This document shows positions 56,307 to 64,000 of a stretch of 64,000 bases of DNA, in pieces (the first letter of the stretch is position 1; every line of letters begins with the position of its first letter). The position numbers were made by a program, and so were the translations under genes. Below the pieces are notes generated by a model. That model saw nothing but the letters and a program-made list of their open reading frames with translations, did no database searches and was not told the origin of the DNA. Origin of the DNA: Flavobacteriaceae bacterium LSUCC0859. GTDB lineage: Bacteria > Bacteroidota > Bacteroidia > Flavobacteriales > Flavobacteriaceae. Where the stretch lies: the NCBI GenBank assembly GCA_022239325.1, contig JAKOGP010000004.1:178027-242026 (forward strand), read 5' to 3'.

Positions 56307-56510
56307 ATTAATTTTTAGGTGTGTTCCGTTTTTGTCAAATTAGCTAAAAATTTGTTCTATTTCATAAAAGCAGTACCAAATAATTGGGTAAAATTAGATT
56401 GCGACCTTTATGTCACATCTATTTTTGAGATTCTTTCCAAGAAATTTATTTTTTCGAGGTTTAAAAACAATTCAAACCATTAGATAAAACCGTTTTTTTT
56501 TTTTACAAAA

Positions 56511-56539
56511 TTAGTATGATTTCGTAGAAATCGAACTAA
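56511..56539. promoter_or_regulatory. 29-bp palindrome, candidate operator of the adhesin cassette
   Basis: TTAGT, two bases, GATTTC, GTA, GAAATC, two bases, ACTAA: both arm pairs are perfect inverted repeats around a 3-base centre (56524-56526). The centre is about 68 bases before the transcription start inferred from the element at 56579-56586. It may bind the divergently encoded AraC protein; AraC proteins more often bind direct repeats, so another dimeric regulator or a hairpin is also possible. Confidence 0.5.
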
Positions 56540-56578
56540 TATAGGTGTAAATTTCTCTATTAACTTAAATGTGAGTTA

Positions 56579-56586
56579 TACTTTTG
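56579..56586 (+). promoter_or_regulatory. TAnnTTTG promoter element of the PorP/SprF-adhesin operon
   Basis: TACTTTTG ends 27 bases before the TTG start at 56614. No TTTG is found 19 bases upstream, which again points to an activator-dependent promoter. Confidence 0.6.
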
Positions 56587-56613
56587 GGGTTAATTAAGTT
56601 ATAACCTAAAATT

Positions 56614-57558
56614 TTGAAGCCCAAATATTTAAGTTTTATCAGTGTTTTATTAATCACTGTCTCATTCACTTCATTTGCCCAACAACAGCCTAATTTTTTG
56701 TTTTTTGAACAGAATATGGGGATTTATAATCCTGCTTTTACGGGTACAGAAGGTCAGTTTGTAGGTCTTGGTTACAGGGCTGCTTGGTCTGGAATAGAAG
56801 ACGCCCCCAGAGCTAATTCTCTTGTCTATAACACCAATGAAAAAAATAAGGCCTCTTGGGGTTTCTCCTTTTTATCAGATAGGGTCTATGTAGAAAACCA
56901 AGGAATGATCTCTGTAGATTATAGCTATAGATTACAGCTAAATGATCAAACCAATTTACATCTTGGAATTAAAGCAGGAGCTAATTATAATAATATAGAT
57001 CTTGAAAGGCTAGATAGAATTACCCAAGAGAACAATGAATCTCTTGGTAACATTCAAAACTATCTAAACCCACTTTTAGGCGTGGGTGCCTATTTAACGT
57101 CCAAGACATACTTCTTTGGACTCTCAGTTCCCAATTTTTTAAATACAAAAAGGTTCAAAGAAATCAATGGCATTCAGGCAACAGCCACAGACAAGCCACA
57201 CTTATATGCCAGTGGTGGTTTTACATGGAAGCTAAACAACACCATTTCATTAGAACCTGCTTTTTTATACCGCATGGTCAATGACGCCCCAAACCAAATC
57301 ACGGCCATTGGTAAGATTAACTTAAAGGATCAATTGGAATTAGGCATGGGCGTGAGTAATAATGATTACATAAGTGCCATGCTAGCTTTTAAAGGTATGA
57401 AGCTCTTTGACTTTGGGTACGGCTATGAAATGGGACAGAGAACCAGCAGCACAGCTCTAAGGGCAAACACTCATGAATTGTTTTTGACGTTTAAGTTTGG
57501 GGATAGTAAAGCCAATAATCAAACTCAGAAGGAAGATAACAAGGATAAGTTGGAATAA
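56614..57558 (+). CDS. PorP/SprF-family type IX secretion membrane protein
   Basis: A 314-residue outer-membrane protein with a signal peptide ending SFAQ (about residue 23). The start of the mature chain, NMGIYNPAFTGTEGQFVGLGYRAAWSG, is the PorP/SprF signature (xNPAxxG, RxQW-like), followed by alternating beta strands and a terminal ELFLTFKFGD strand; a Lys/Asp/Asn tail follows. PorP/SprF proteins assist secretion or attachment of type IX cargo with type B sorting domains, such as the SprB adhesin. The start is TTG at 56614, because an in-frame stop lies four codons upstream and no ATG is available. The giant adhesin begins 27 bases downstream. Confidence 0.92.
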   Translation: MKPKYLSFISVLLITVSFTSFAQQQPNFLFFEQNMGIYNPAFTGTEGQFVGLGYRAAWSGIEDAPRANSLVYNTNEKNKASWGFSFLSDRVYVENQGMISVDYSYRLQLNDQTNLHLGIKAGANYNNIDLERLDRITQENNESLGNIQNYLNPLLGVGAYLTSKTYFFGLSVPNFLNTKRFKEINGIQATATDKPHLYASGGFTWKLNNTISLEPAFLYRMVNDAPNQITAIGKINLKDQLELGMGVSNNDYISAMLAFKGMKLFDFGYGYEMGQRTSSTALRANTHELFLTFKFGDSKANNQTQKEDNKDKLE

Positions 57559-57585
57559 AATACATTCAAGAATAGAACAGTAACT

Positions 57586-60500
57586 ATGAGCCATATTACA
57601 AAATCTTTAAAAGGTTTAACATTAATAGCTTTTGTTTTTTTAATTCAGGCTAATGTTTTTGGGCAAACAGTTTATGATTTTCCATACACTGGAACTTATT
57701 CAACAGTCACATTACAACCAGGTAACTACAAATTAGAAGTTTGGGGAGCAGAGGGAGGAATAAATACTACAAATGGGTCTTCTGTTTCTGGCAAAGGGGG
57801 GTATTCAAAAGGCACTTTAAACTTAAACGCTTCTACTATAGCTTATATTTTTGTGGGTGGTAAGGGAATAGATTCTAATACTAGTGCAGATCAAAACGAT
57901 GATTTAAGAGCTGGTGGTTTTAACGGCGGGGGAAGCGGGATTGATGGTGGTGCAGGTGGGGGTGGCGCGTCAGATATTCGCTTGTTAGCAAATACCGTTT
58001 ATGATAGGGTCATTGTAGCAGGAGGGGCAGGTGGTGTAGGTTATAACTCAGGTCAATACCCAGGTGGCTATGGAGGTGGAGAATCAGGAGGAGGTGTAAC
58101 TAGTTATAGTTCATTAGCCGGTGCAACTCAAACAACTGGCCATGCTTTAGGCCAAGGTCAAGATCATCAATCACCAGTTAATAAAAATGACTCTGGAGGA
58201 GGAGGAGGTGGCTTTTATGGTGGTTTTGGTGGTGGCCCTCATAACACGCCAGGAACTGGTGGCTCTGGTTATGTGTATACATTAACATCTGAGAAACCTG
58301 GTGGTTATAATCTAGGAAGTCAATATTATCTAACCAATACGTCTCTAATTGCCGGTAATGCCTCCATGCCAAATCCGGATGGTGGTGCAAATACAATTGG
58401 TCGATCTGGAAATGGTTATGCCAGAATAACCCAACTCTCTTCAGGCGGTACAATATCTTCTGCCACATCCGTTTTTTGTACTTCAAGCACAGACCCAGAT
58501 GCTTTTACTTCTACAGCTGCTGCAAATGGTGGTTCTGGTGCATTTAGTTACCAATGGCAAGTTAGCACAGATGGTACTAATTATAATGATATTTCAGGTG
58601 CTACGTCACTTACCTATGACCCTGGCGTTATTTCTCAAACCACATATTACAGAAGAAAAGCTACAAATAATCTAACATTGTATTCCAACGTTCTTACTTT
58701 AGAGAAATTCGAGATTGATACTCATCCAAGTATAACCGATCAAACCTTAGCTACAGGCGCAAACTCAACAGACCTTGGTGTTGTGGTAAGTAATATTAGT
58801 GATGTCTCATACCAGTGGTATAGGAATGCATCTAATAGCAACACGGGTGGCACATCCATTAGTGGAGCTAATAGTGACACCTTCACACCTCCAACAGATA
58901 CCGTCTCAAAATGGTATTATTATGTCGTAGTCACAAAGGGTGGCTGTAGTATTACTTCTAATGTGTCTGGAGCAGTAACTGTAGGTAGGGGTATGGGAAA
59001 TTTAACTATTGTTGAAAGTGGTGGAGATAATATAGGAACCAATTGGATTTATGATAATGGCGTATTGACCACAACAAATAGCACTGCAACCGTGAATGCG
59101 TCTGTTGTAGAGGGATATTTACTTACTTCAGATCTTAGTGTAGAAGCAGCAAATATTACGATCGATACAGATCTAACTTCTACATCTGCTAATAATTTAA
59201 CTCTTAAGTCTAAGGCTAATATTTCTCAAAATACAGGAACAAGTGTAACAACTAACAATGGCAATGTGATTTTATGGGCAGATAGCGATGCAAATAATGA
59301 AGGTTATATAGAGTTAGGAAATAATGCAACGATCAATACAGCAAACGGATCTACAACAAGCGGCTTAACTGGTGGAGGTCACATTGTATTATCAGGAGGG
59401 GCAGATGATGGTGCTAATGAGGGAACTGCAAATGATGGAATTCCTGATGGTTATGCGAGCAATTCTACAGGTGTTGGAGTTAATCTGGGCACAACAAATG
59501 CAAATACTACCCAGATGTATTCGGGTGGAGGAGATATCATTATACGCGGAAAAAGCACTAAAACAGGAGGTTCCAATGTAGATAATATTGGGTTGTTCCA
59601 ATATGGTATTTTGAATGCCAATTCAGGAACAGGTTCCATTGTGCTTTTTGGTAGTAGTACTGCCTTTTATGGAATTAATTTCACTGAACCAGTAACTAAT
59701 CAACCTATTGGAACCAAGCAATTAACTCTTTCTTCTGCTAAAACTTCAGGTGATGCCATTGTGATTAATGGCACTTCTGGGACAAACTATGGTGTGGTAT
59801 TTAATTATGAAAATCCTAAAGAATTACTTGCAACTGGCGGTGGAAATATATCGATTTCAGGAACTGCAGGTGGTAATTACGGGATCTTTTTGCAAAATCA
59901 AGATATTCTTGCCTCGGGAGGAACCGTAACCTTAGATGGTGGAAGTAAGGGAATTCGCAGTACACAATATGGTGCGCGATTTGGTGCAAGATCAGGCACT
60001 GGCATCACAAGCAGTACGGCTAACATTAGGATTTTGGGTGATATTCTCACGTTTGATGCGCTGGCAAGCGGCTTTACCCATACGGTATCCACCACGGGGA
60101 CACTAACTATTCAACCTTCAGGGAATAGTTTCTCAAGCGCCCTTAGCTGGCCAATTACAAATTTTAATGTAAATAGTGGTATAACTGGGCTAACCATAGG
60201 TAAACCCACTAATAGTTCTAATGTAACAATTGCATCAGCACAGTCCGTTGCTGGTTCGATAACTTTATATGGTGGAGATCTTGTCATTAACGAGAGTATT
60301 ACTGCAACAGCAGAAGGCGCAGATATTCTGTTGAAAGGGTCTGCAGATATTGTGGTGGCAGGAAGTAAATCTTTGATTACTAATGGCGGAGATGTAATTT
60401 TCTGGGCTGATTCTGACGGTGATGGAGATGGTTATATAAATATTGATGGAGATATAGCCACAAATGGTGGTGGTGTTTGGATAGGGGGGTCGTATGGTTC

Positions 60501-63500
60501 AAATAGCACAGGATCTGACTCTTGGATACCAGCAGTTGGTGCCTCTCCTGTGACTGTTGGTGACGGTTACGCGGTAACTGACGGAGGGAATAATATTTTT
60601 GGGGTCTTATTAGACACTAATTCCTCAATTAATTCTGGGGGTGGTAATATTAGCATATTCGGTTACGGAGATCAGTATTATGATGCAGGATCACATAGAT
60701 ATAGTGGAGGTATTACTCTATCTGGATCAATTATTAATAGTGGTATTGGATCTATTTTTATCGAAGGTGAGGTTAAACCAGATGAGCCTCTAGGAGCTGA
60801 TGTAGAGTGGGCTTCTGGGGTGATGATTCACTCTAATTCTAGTATTACTTCATCAACTGGTTCCATCACTCTATCTGGATCTTCAAATCTTAATGACTAT
60901 CAGTATGTAGCCGGTTTATGGCTTGGCTCTATCCTCTGGAATAATAGTGCCACTGGGGATGTTACGATTAGTTCCAATTCAGGTAACATATTACTTGACG
61001 GTGTTTCCAAATATAATGTATCGCGTAATAGTTTTAGACACGGTCTAGTTCTCAAGACAACGGGAAATATAGGAGATAATATATCTATTTCTACCAATAG
61101 TGGCTCTGTTAATTTAAACGGGGAAACAGGATATGCAGGCGAAAATAAATATAATAAAGGGTTATATCTATCATCTAATGATACTGATTCTAAAATTGCT
61201 ATAACCTCCCAATCTGGAGTAATCAACCTAAAGGGAATCAATAATGGTAATGATGGCGCAAATCAAGTAGCAGTTGAATTTGAAGCAGGGAATGCTCCAA
61301 ACCAAATCCGCATAGGTTATGATGGTACGAATGCTTACACAGGAAACATTCGAATTCAAGGGAACAGCTTGAAGCAAACAACATCATTGTCTTCAGAAGG
61401 TTCTATTTCTCTTCAAACCACGGGTAATTTAACAATAGAACCCGTTGGGAATTCCTTTACAATGCTCAATTTAGCTGGAACAGATGGTGCATTAACTTTT
61501 GACAATGATTGGAATTTTTCGTCAACCCTTTCAGGTCTCACAATAGGTAAATCTACCAACACTTCCGACGTGACCATTGGCAGTGCAATTGACATTTCTG
61601 GTCCCATAACTGTTTATGGATCCAATATCGCTATCAATGAAGATTTAGACACTCAAAATGGTTCGGCCAATGGAGATATCTCACTCAAGGCTTCAAACAA
61701 TATTGTTTTGGCTGCTAATAAGTCGATTACTACCGATGGGGGTGATGTAATGTTTTGGTCCGACAGTGATGCCTCTGGGACCACTACTACTGCTGGAGGG
61801 ACGATAGCCCTGTTAGATGCGTCATCAATCAATACAGCAGGAGGGAATATTACACTAGCAGGAGGATCAGATGATGGTGGAGCTTTAGCTGGACTATCCG
61901 GACTTACGGCATCTGACGGTATTCCCGATGGCTATGCGATTGGCGCCTATGGAATGACAGCCCATGGAGCTGTAAATGCTACTGCTGGGCTTACATTAGA
62001 CAAGGCTATTATTAATGCTGGAACTGGTAATGTAATTTTAAGAGGACAAGGCACTGGTAATGCTACTAATTTTCAGATGGGAACACGCCTTTATGGAGGT
62101 TCTATTACGGCAAAAGATATAAGTATAGATGCAATAGGCTCTATTCAGGGTTCATCATCTTCAAGTTGGGGGCTATCGCTTGAAGGTTTTTCGCTTCAAG
62201 GCTCAGGTAATATTAAACTTAGTGGTAAAGGAGGTAGAGCAGGGGTATCAAATTCTGATTCGAACCAGGCAGGTGTAGAAATACGGGCAGCTATGGATAA
62301 TACTACTCAACATGCTCAAGTAAGAGCTACAGGAAATGGAACAATTTTAATCAAGGGTACGGGAGGTTCAGGATCATTATCTACAAGCAATAATTTACAA
62401 GCAACTGGTATTCGAATTCTATCTGGTCAAACGAACCCTATTCTCTCTGAAAGTGGCAGCATAACACTTGAAGGAACTTCTGGTTATAGCGGTGGAGGAC
62501 CAGGTATTTTAATTCAAAGCCCAATTTCAAGTACAAATGGAGCTATCAATTTAAAAGCAAATCCTAGTACTGAAGGAACACTCAATCAAAACGGTAATAT
62601 AGAAATACAAAGTACTGTAACCACAGGGGGTAATCTGACCGTTGAGAGCTTGGGAGCAGTGACTCAAACAGCTGCAATAACAGCCAATGGCTTAGGCTTA
62701 AACGGTACGGGTAACTTTACATTAACCAATGCAAGTAATAACGTAACTACTATAGCTGGTGGTGATAATAGTACAAGACTAGGAAGTCTAAGGTTTACAG
62801 ATGCAACAGGTGGCTTAACTGTGGGTAGTGTTAATCCCACAGGGATTAACTCCTCAGGAGCTATTGAGATAGCTACCATCTCAGGAGATCTATTGGTAAC
62901 TGAGCCTATTGTTTCTACTTTATCTACGGGTGACGCAGTGAAGTTGTATGCCGATAAGGATGCTGCTGCAGGAGAATTAGGTGATGGCCAGATTAAGATG
63001 AGTTTAAATGGAGTGGTGACGGTTGAGTCAGGAGCCAGAGCTTTATTGTATTCAGGTAAAGAATTAGAAAGTACAGGGGTTAAGACAGCCCTAGGTGGAG
63101 AAGCTAATATTAGATACGAAGTAGACGCCAATACAAACTTAAGCACACTTGATCCTGCAATTAGTGCTACAGGCTCATTCGGTTTATTTAGGATTGATAA
63201 CCTTATAGATCTTACAGTAACTAGTCAAGATTTGGTAGTTACTAAGTTATATGATGGCACCAACACTACTAGTGTTACTAATGTTATTGTGTCTGGAGTA
63301 GAAAGTGGAGATGAGGTTACTGTAAGTGGAACAGCCACTTACGACAACACCAATGTGGGTTCAGGAAAGACCATAACTGTGATTTATACACTTTCAGGTA
63401 ATGATGCGAATAAGTACAGAGCCATTCCCAATTTCACAACCAATACAGGAGAGATTACTCAAAAGGCTATAGAAATCACTGCAGCCAGTGATATTAAAGT

Positions 63501-64000
63501 TTTCGATGGTGTTGCTTTAACTAAAAATAACAGTAGTATCTCAGGGGGTAGTCTAGTGAATAGTCAAACTTACACAGTTACTTTAACAGGTTCACAAACC
63601 AACGTAGGTTCAAGCAACAACGTAGCTAGTAATGCAGTAATTAAAGATAGTTCAGATAATGATGTAACGGCGAACTATAATATTACTTATGTCAATGGTA
63701 GTTTGGAGGTAACTAAGCTTGATATAACAATAATCCCCACCGCCTCTCAGTCTAAGACCTATGGCGAGGTTAATACTCCTTTAACTTACACCATTAACCC
63801 CAGTACTTTACCAAACGGCACTACTATTACTTTAGGGGGTACCCTCTCCAGAACTTTAGGTGAAAACGTAGGCACCTACTCTATTACCTTAGGCACGGTG
63901 AGCAATACCAATTACAACATCACCCTAAGCCCCGAGACCTTTGCCATTAATAAAAAGACTATTACCGTCTCTGGTATTACTGCTGGTGACAAGGTATATG
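57586..64000 (+). CDS. giant surface adhesin with Gly-rich, Ig-like, beta-helix, YDG and MBG domains (5' part)
   Basis: The frame is open from the ATG at 57586 to the window end: 2138 codons with no stop and no C-terminus. In order: signal peptide (to about 26, NVFGQ); a Gly-rich domain (about 30-285) with GGGGASDIRLL and DRVIVAGGAGG, resembling the ALK/LTK-type glycine-rich domain; two Ig-like domains (about 290-375 with SYQWQVSTDG, about 378-468 with SYQWYRN); a long beta-helix region like filamentous haemagglutinins (about 472-1866) with three recurring blocks GNVILWADSD, GDVIFWADSD and GDVMFWSDSD; a YDG domain (about 1875-1960, KLYDGT); a related domain; and an MBG domain (about 2045-2130, SKTYGEVNTPLTYTI). 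It is the second gene after PorP/SprF, so a type B sorting signal is expected beyond the window. Likely role: adhesion or gliding; inferred. Confidence 0.93.
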   Translation, partial: MSHITKSLKGLTLIAFVFLIQANVFGQTVYDFPYTGTYSTVTLQPGNYKLEVWGAEGGINTTNGSSVSGKGGYSKGTLNLNASTIAYIFVGGKGIDSNTSADQNDDLRAGGFNGGGSGIDGGAGGGGASDIRLLANTVYDRVIVAGGAGGVGYNSGQYPGGYGGGESGGGVTSYSSLAGATQTTGHALGQGQDHQSPVNKNDSGGGGGGFYGGFGGGPHNTPGTGGSGYVYTLTSEKPGGYNLGSQYYLTNTSLIAGNASMPNPDGGANTIGRSGNGYARITQLSSGGTISSATSVFCTSSTDPDAFTSTAAANGGSGAFSYQWQVSTDGTNYNDISGATSLTYDPGVISQTTYYRRKATNNLTLYSNVLTLEKFEIDTHPSITDQTLATGANSTDLGVVVSNISDVSYQWYRNASNSNTGGTSISGANSDTFTPPTDTVSKWYYYVVVTKGGCSITSNVSGAVTVGRGMGNLTIVESGGDNIGTNWIYDNGVLTTTNSTATVNASVVEGYLLTSDLSVEAANITIDTDLTSTSANNLTLKSKANISQNTGTSVTTNNGNVILWADSDANNEGYIELGNNATINTANGSTTSGLTGGGHIVLSGGADDGANEGTANDGIPDGYASNSTGVGVNLGTTNANTTQMYSGGGDIIIRGKSTKTGGSNVDNIGLFQYGILNANSGTGSIVLFGSSTAFYGINFTEPVTNQPIGTKQLTLSSAKTSGDAIVINGTSGTNYGVVFNYENPKELLATGGGNISISGTAGGNYGIFLQNQDILASGGTVTLDGGSKGIRSTQYGARFGARSGTGITSSTANIRILGDILTFDALASGFTHTVSTTGTLTIQPSGNSFSSALSWPITNFNVNSGITGLTIGKPTNSSNVTIASAQSVAGSITLYGGDLVINESITATAEGADILLKGSADIVVAGSKSLITNGGDVIFWADSDGDGDGYINIDGDIATNGGGVWIGGSYGSNSTGSDSWIPAVGASPVTVGDGYAVTDGGNNIFGVLLDTNSSINSGGGNISIFGYGDQYYDAGSHRYSGGITLSGSIINSGIGSIFIEGEVKPDEPLGADVEWASGVMIHSNSSITSSTGSITLSGSSNLNDYQYVAGLWLGSILWNNSATGDVTISSNSGNILLDGVSKYNVSRNSFRHGLVLKTTGNIGDNISISTNSGSVNLNGETGYAGENKYNKGLYLSSNDTDSKIAITSQSGVINLKGINNGNDGANQVAVEFEAGNAPNQIRIGYDGTNAYTGNIRIQGNSLKQTTSLSSEGSISLQTTGNLTIEPVGNSFTMLNLAGTDGALTFDNDWNFSSTLSGLTIGKSTNTSDVTIGSAIDISGPITVYGSNIAINEDLDTQNGSANGDISLKASNNIVLAANKSITTDGGDVMFWSDSDASGTTTTAGGTIALLDASSINTAGGNITLAGGSDDGGALAGLSGLTASDGIPDGYAIGAYGMTAHGAVNATAGLTLDKAIINAGTGNVILRGQGTGNATNFQMGTRLYGGSITAKDISIDAIGSIQGSSSSSWGLSLEGFSLQGSGNIKLSGKGGRAGVSNSDSNQAGVEIRAAMDNTTQHAQVRATGNGTILIKGTGGSGSLSTSNNLQATGIRILSGQTNPILSESGSITLEGTSGYSGGGPGILIQSPISSTNGAINLKANPSTEGTLNQNGNIEIQSTVTTGGNLTVESLGAVTQTAAITANGLGLNGTGNFTLTNASNNVTTIAGGDNSTRLGSLRFTDATGGLTVGSVNPTGINSSGAIEIATISGDLLVTEPIVSTLSTGDAVKLYADKDAAAGELGDGQIKMSLNGVVTVESGARALLYSGKELESTGVKTALGGEANIRYEVDANTNLSTLDPAISATGSFGLFRIDNLIDLTVTSQDLVVTKLYDGTNTTSVTNVIVSGVESGDEVTVSGTATYDNTNVGSGKTITVIYTLSGNDANKYRAIPNFTTNTGEITQKAIEITAASDIKVFDGVALTKNNSSISGGSLVNSQTYTVTLTGSQTNVGSSNNVASNAVIKDSSDNDVTANYNITYVNGSLEVTKLDITIIPTASQSKTYGEVNTPLTYTINPSTLPNGTTITLGGTLSRTLGENVGTYSITLGTVSNTNYNITLSPETFAINKKTITVSGITAGDKVY

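Larger units (their letters stand above)
56307..56613. other. divergent intergenic region between the AraC regulator and the PorP/SprF gene
   Basis: 307 AT-rich bases without a coding frame. It holds a poly-T tract (56492-56504), a 29-bp imperfect palindrome (56511-56539) and a TACTTTTG promoter element (56579-56586), both described separately. TAATTTG on the minus strand near 56340 is a weak candidate for the regulator's own promoter. Confidence 0.6.

Noticed and set aside
62664..63146. 160-codon open frame on the minus strand inside the adhesin, and several shorter ones at 59392-61607
   Set aside because: They are mirror frames of a repetitive Gly/Ser/Thr-rich coding sequence, have Pro/Leu/Val-rich products and no independent start context.

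Overview
The window looks like chromosomal DNA from a marine, proteorhodopsin-carrying member of the Flavobacteriaceae (Bacteroidota). The evidence is: SusC/SusD pairs, type IX secretion proteins (PorP/SprF and a type B sorting domain), a green-type proteorhodopsin divergent from a blh retinal-forming oxygenase, flavobacterial-type ribosomal proteins (L36 and S14 without zinc-binding cysteines, L17 with a long Ala/Lys tail), and Bacteroidota promoters (TTTG, 19 bases, TAnnTTTG). No rRNA, tRNA, CRISPR array, insertion sequence or phage gene was seen.

Layout. 1-12000 (minus strand): the start of rlmB, a secreted unknown protein, then two SusC/SusD outer-membrane uptake pairs with a gamma-glutamyltransferase lipoprotein between them. 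12458-12781: a small secreted unknown. 13100-30212 (plus): one uninterrupted str-S10-spc-alpha block, rpsL to rplQ, including fusA, secY, infA and rpoA but no tuf. 30309-36269: carA, eno, gltA, and an overlapping pair of guanidino-group hydrolases (DDAH-like and CtlX). 36337-42752: a conserved unknown, argS, proteorhodopsin and blh, ffh, folD. 42768-51233: short one- to three-gene units (VOC protein, alpha/beta hydrolase, lipoprotein, queE, methyltransferase, cysteine-cluster protein, fatty acid hydroxylase, NamZ muramidase, LolE-type permease, M20 peptidase). 51238-53574: a sulfur unit with a Crp/Fnr regulator, a persulfide-dioxygenase/double-rhodanese protein and a 41-residue membrane peptide. 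53618-64000: a cell-surface region with a calcium-type-repeat protein carrying a type B type IX sorting domain, a membrane-anchored AraC regulator, a PorP/SprF protein and the first 2138 codons of a giant adhesin that runs off the window end.

How the parts may work together. The light module (opsin plus retinal synthesis) is complete except for carotenoid genes, which must lie elsewhere. The SusC/D-GGT locus lacks any carbohydrase or sulfatase and is better read as peptide or gamma-glutamyl-compound uptake than as a polysaccharide locus. The sulfur unit has an FNR-geometry palindrome centred about 43 bases upstream of the inferred start of the dioxygenase transcript. The adhesin cassette (divergent regulator, 29-bp palindrome, TAnnTTTG element, PorP/SprF, adhesin) looks like a self-contained regulated surface-display unit. 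Across the window, TAnnTTTG elements end 21-28 bases before the start codon in at least seven genes, which implies very short 5' leaders and helps to choose several start codons, including three TTG starts.
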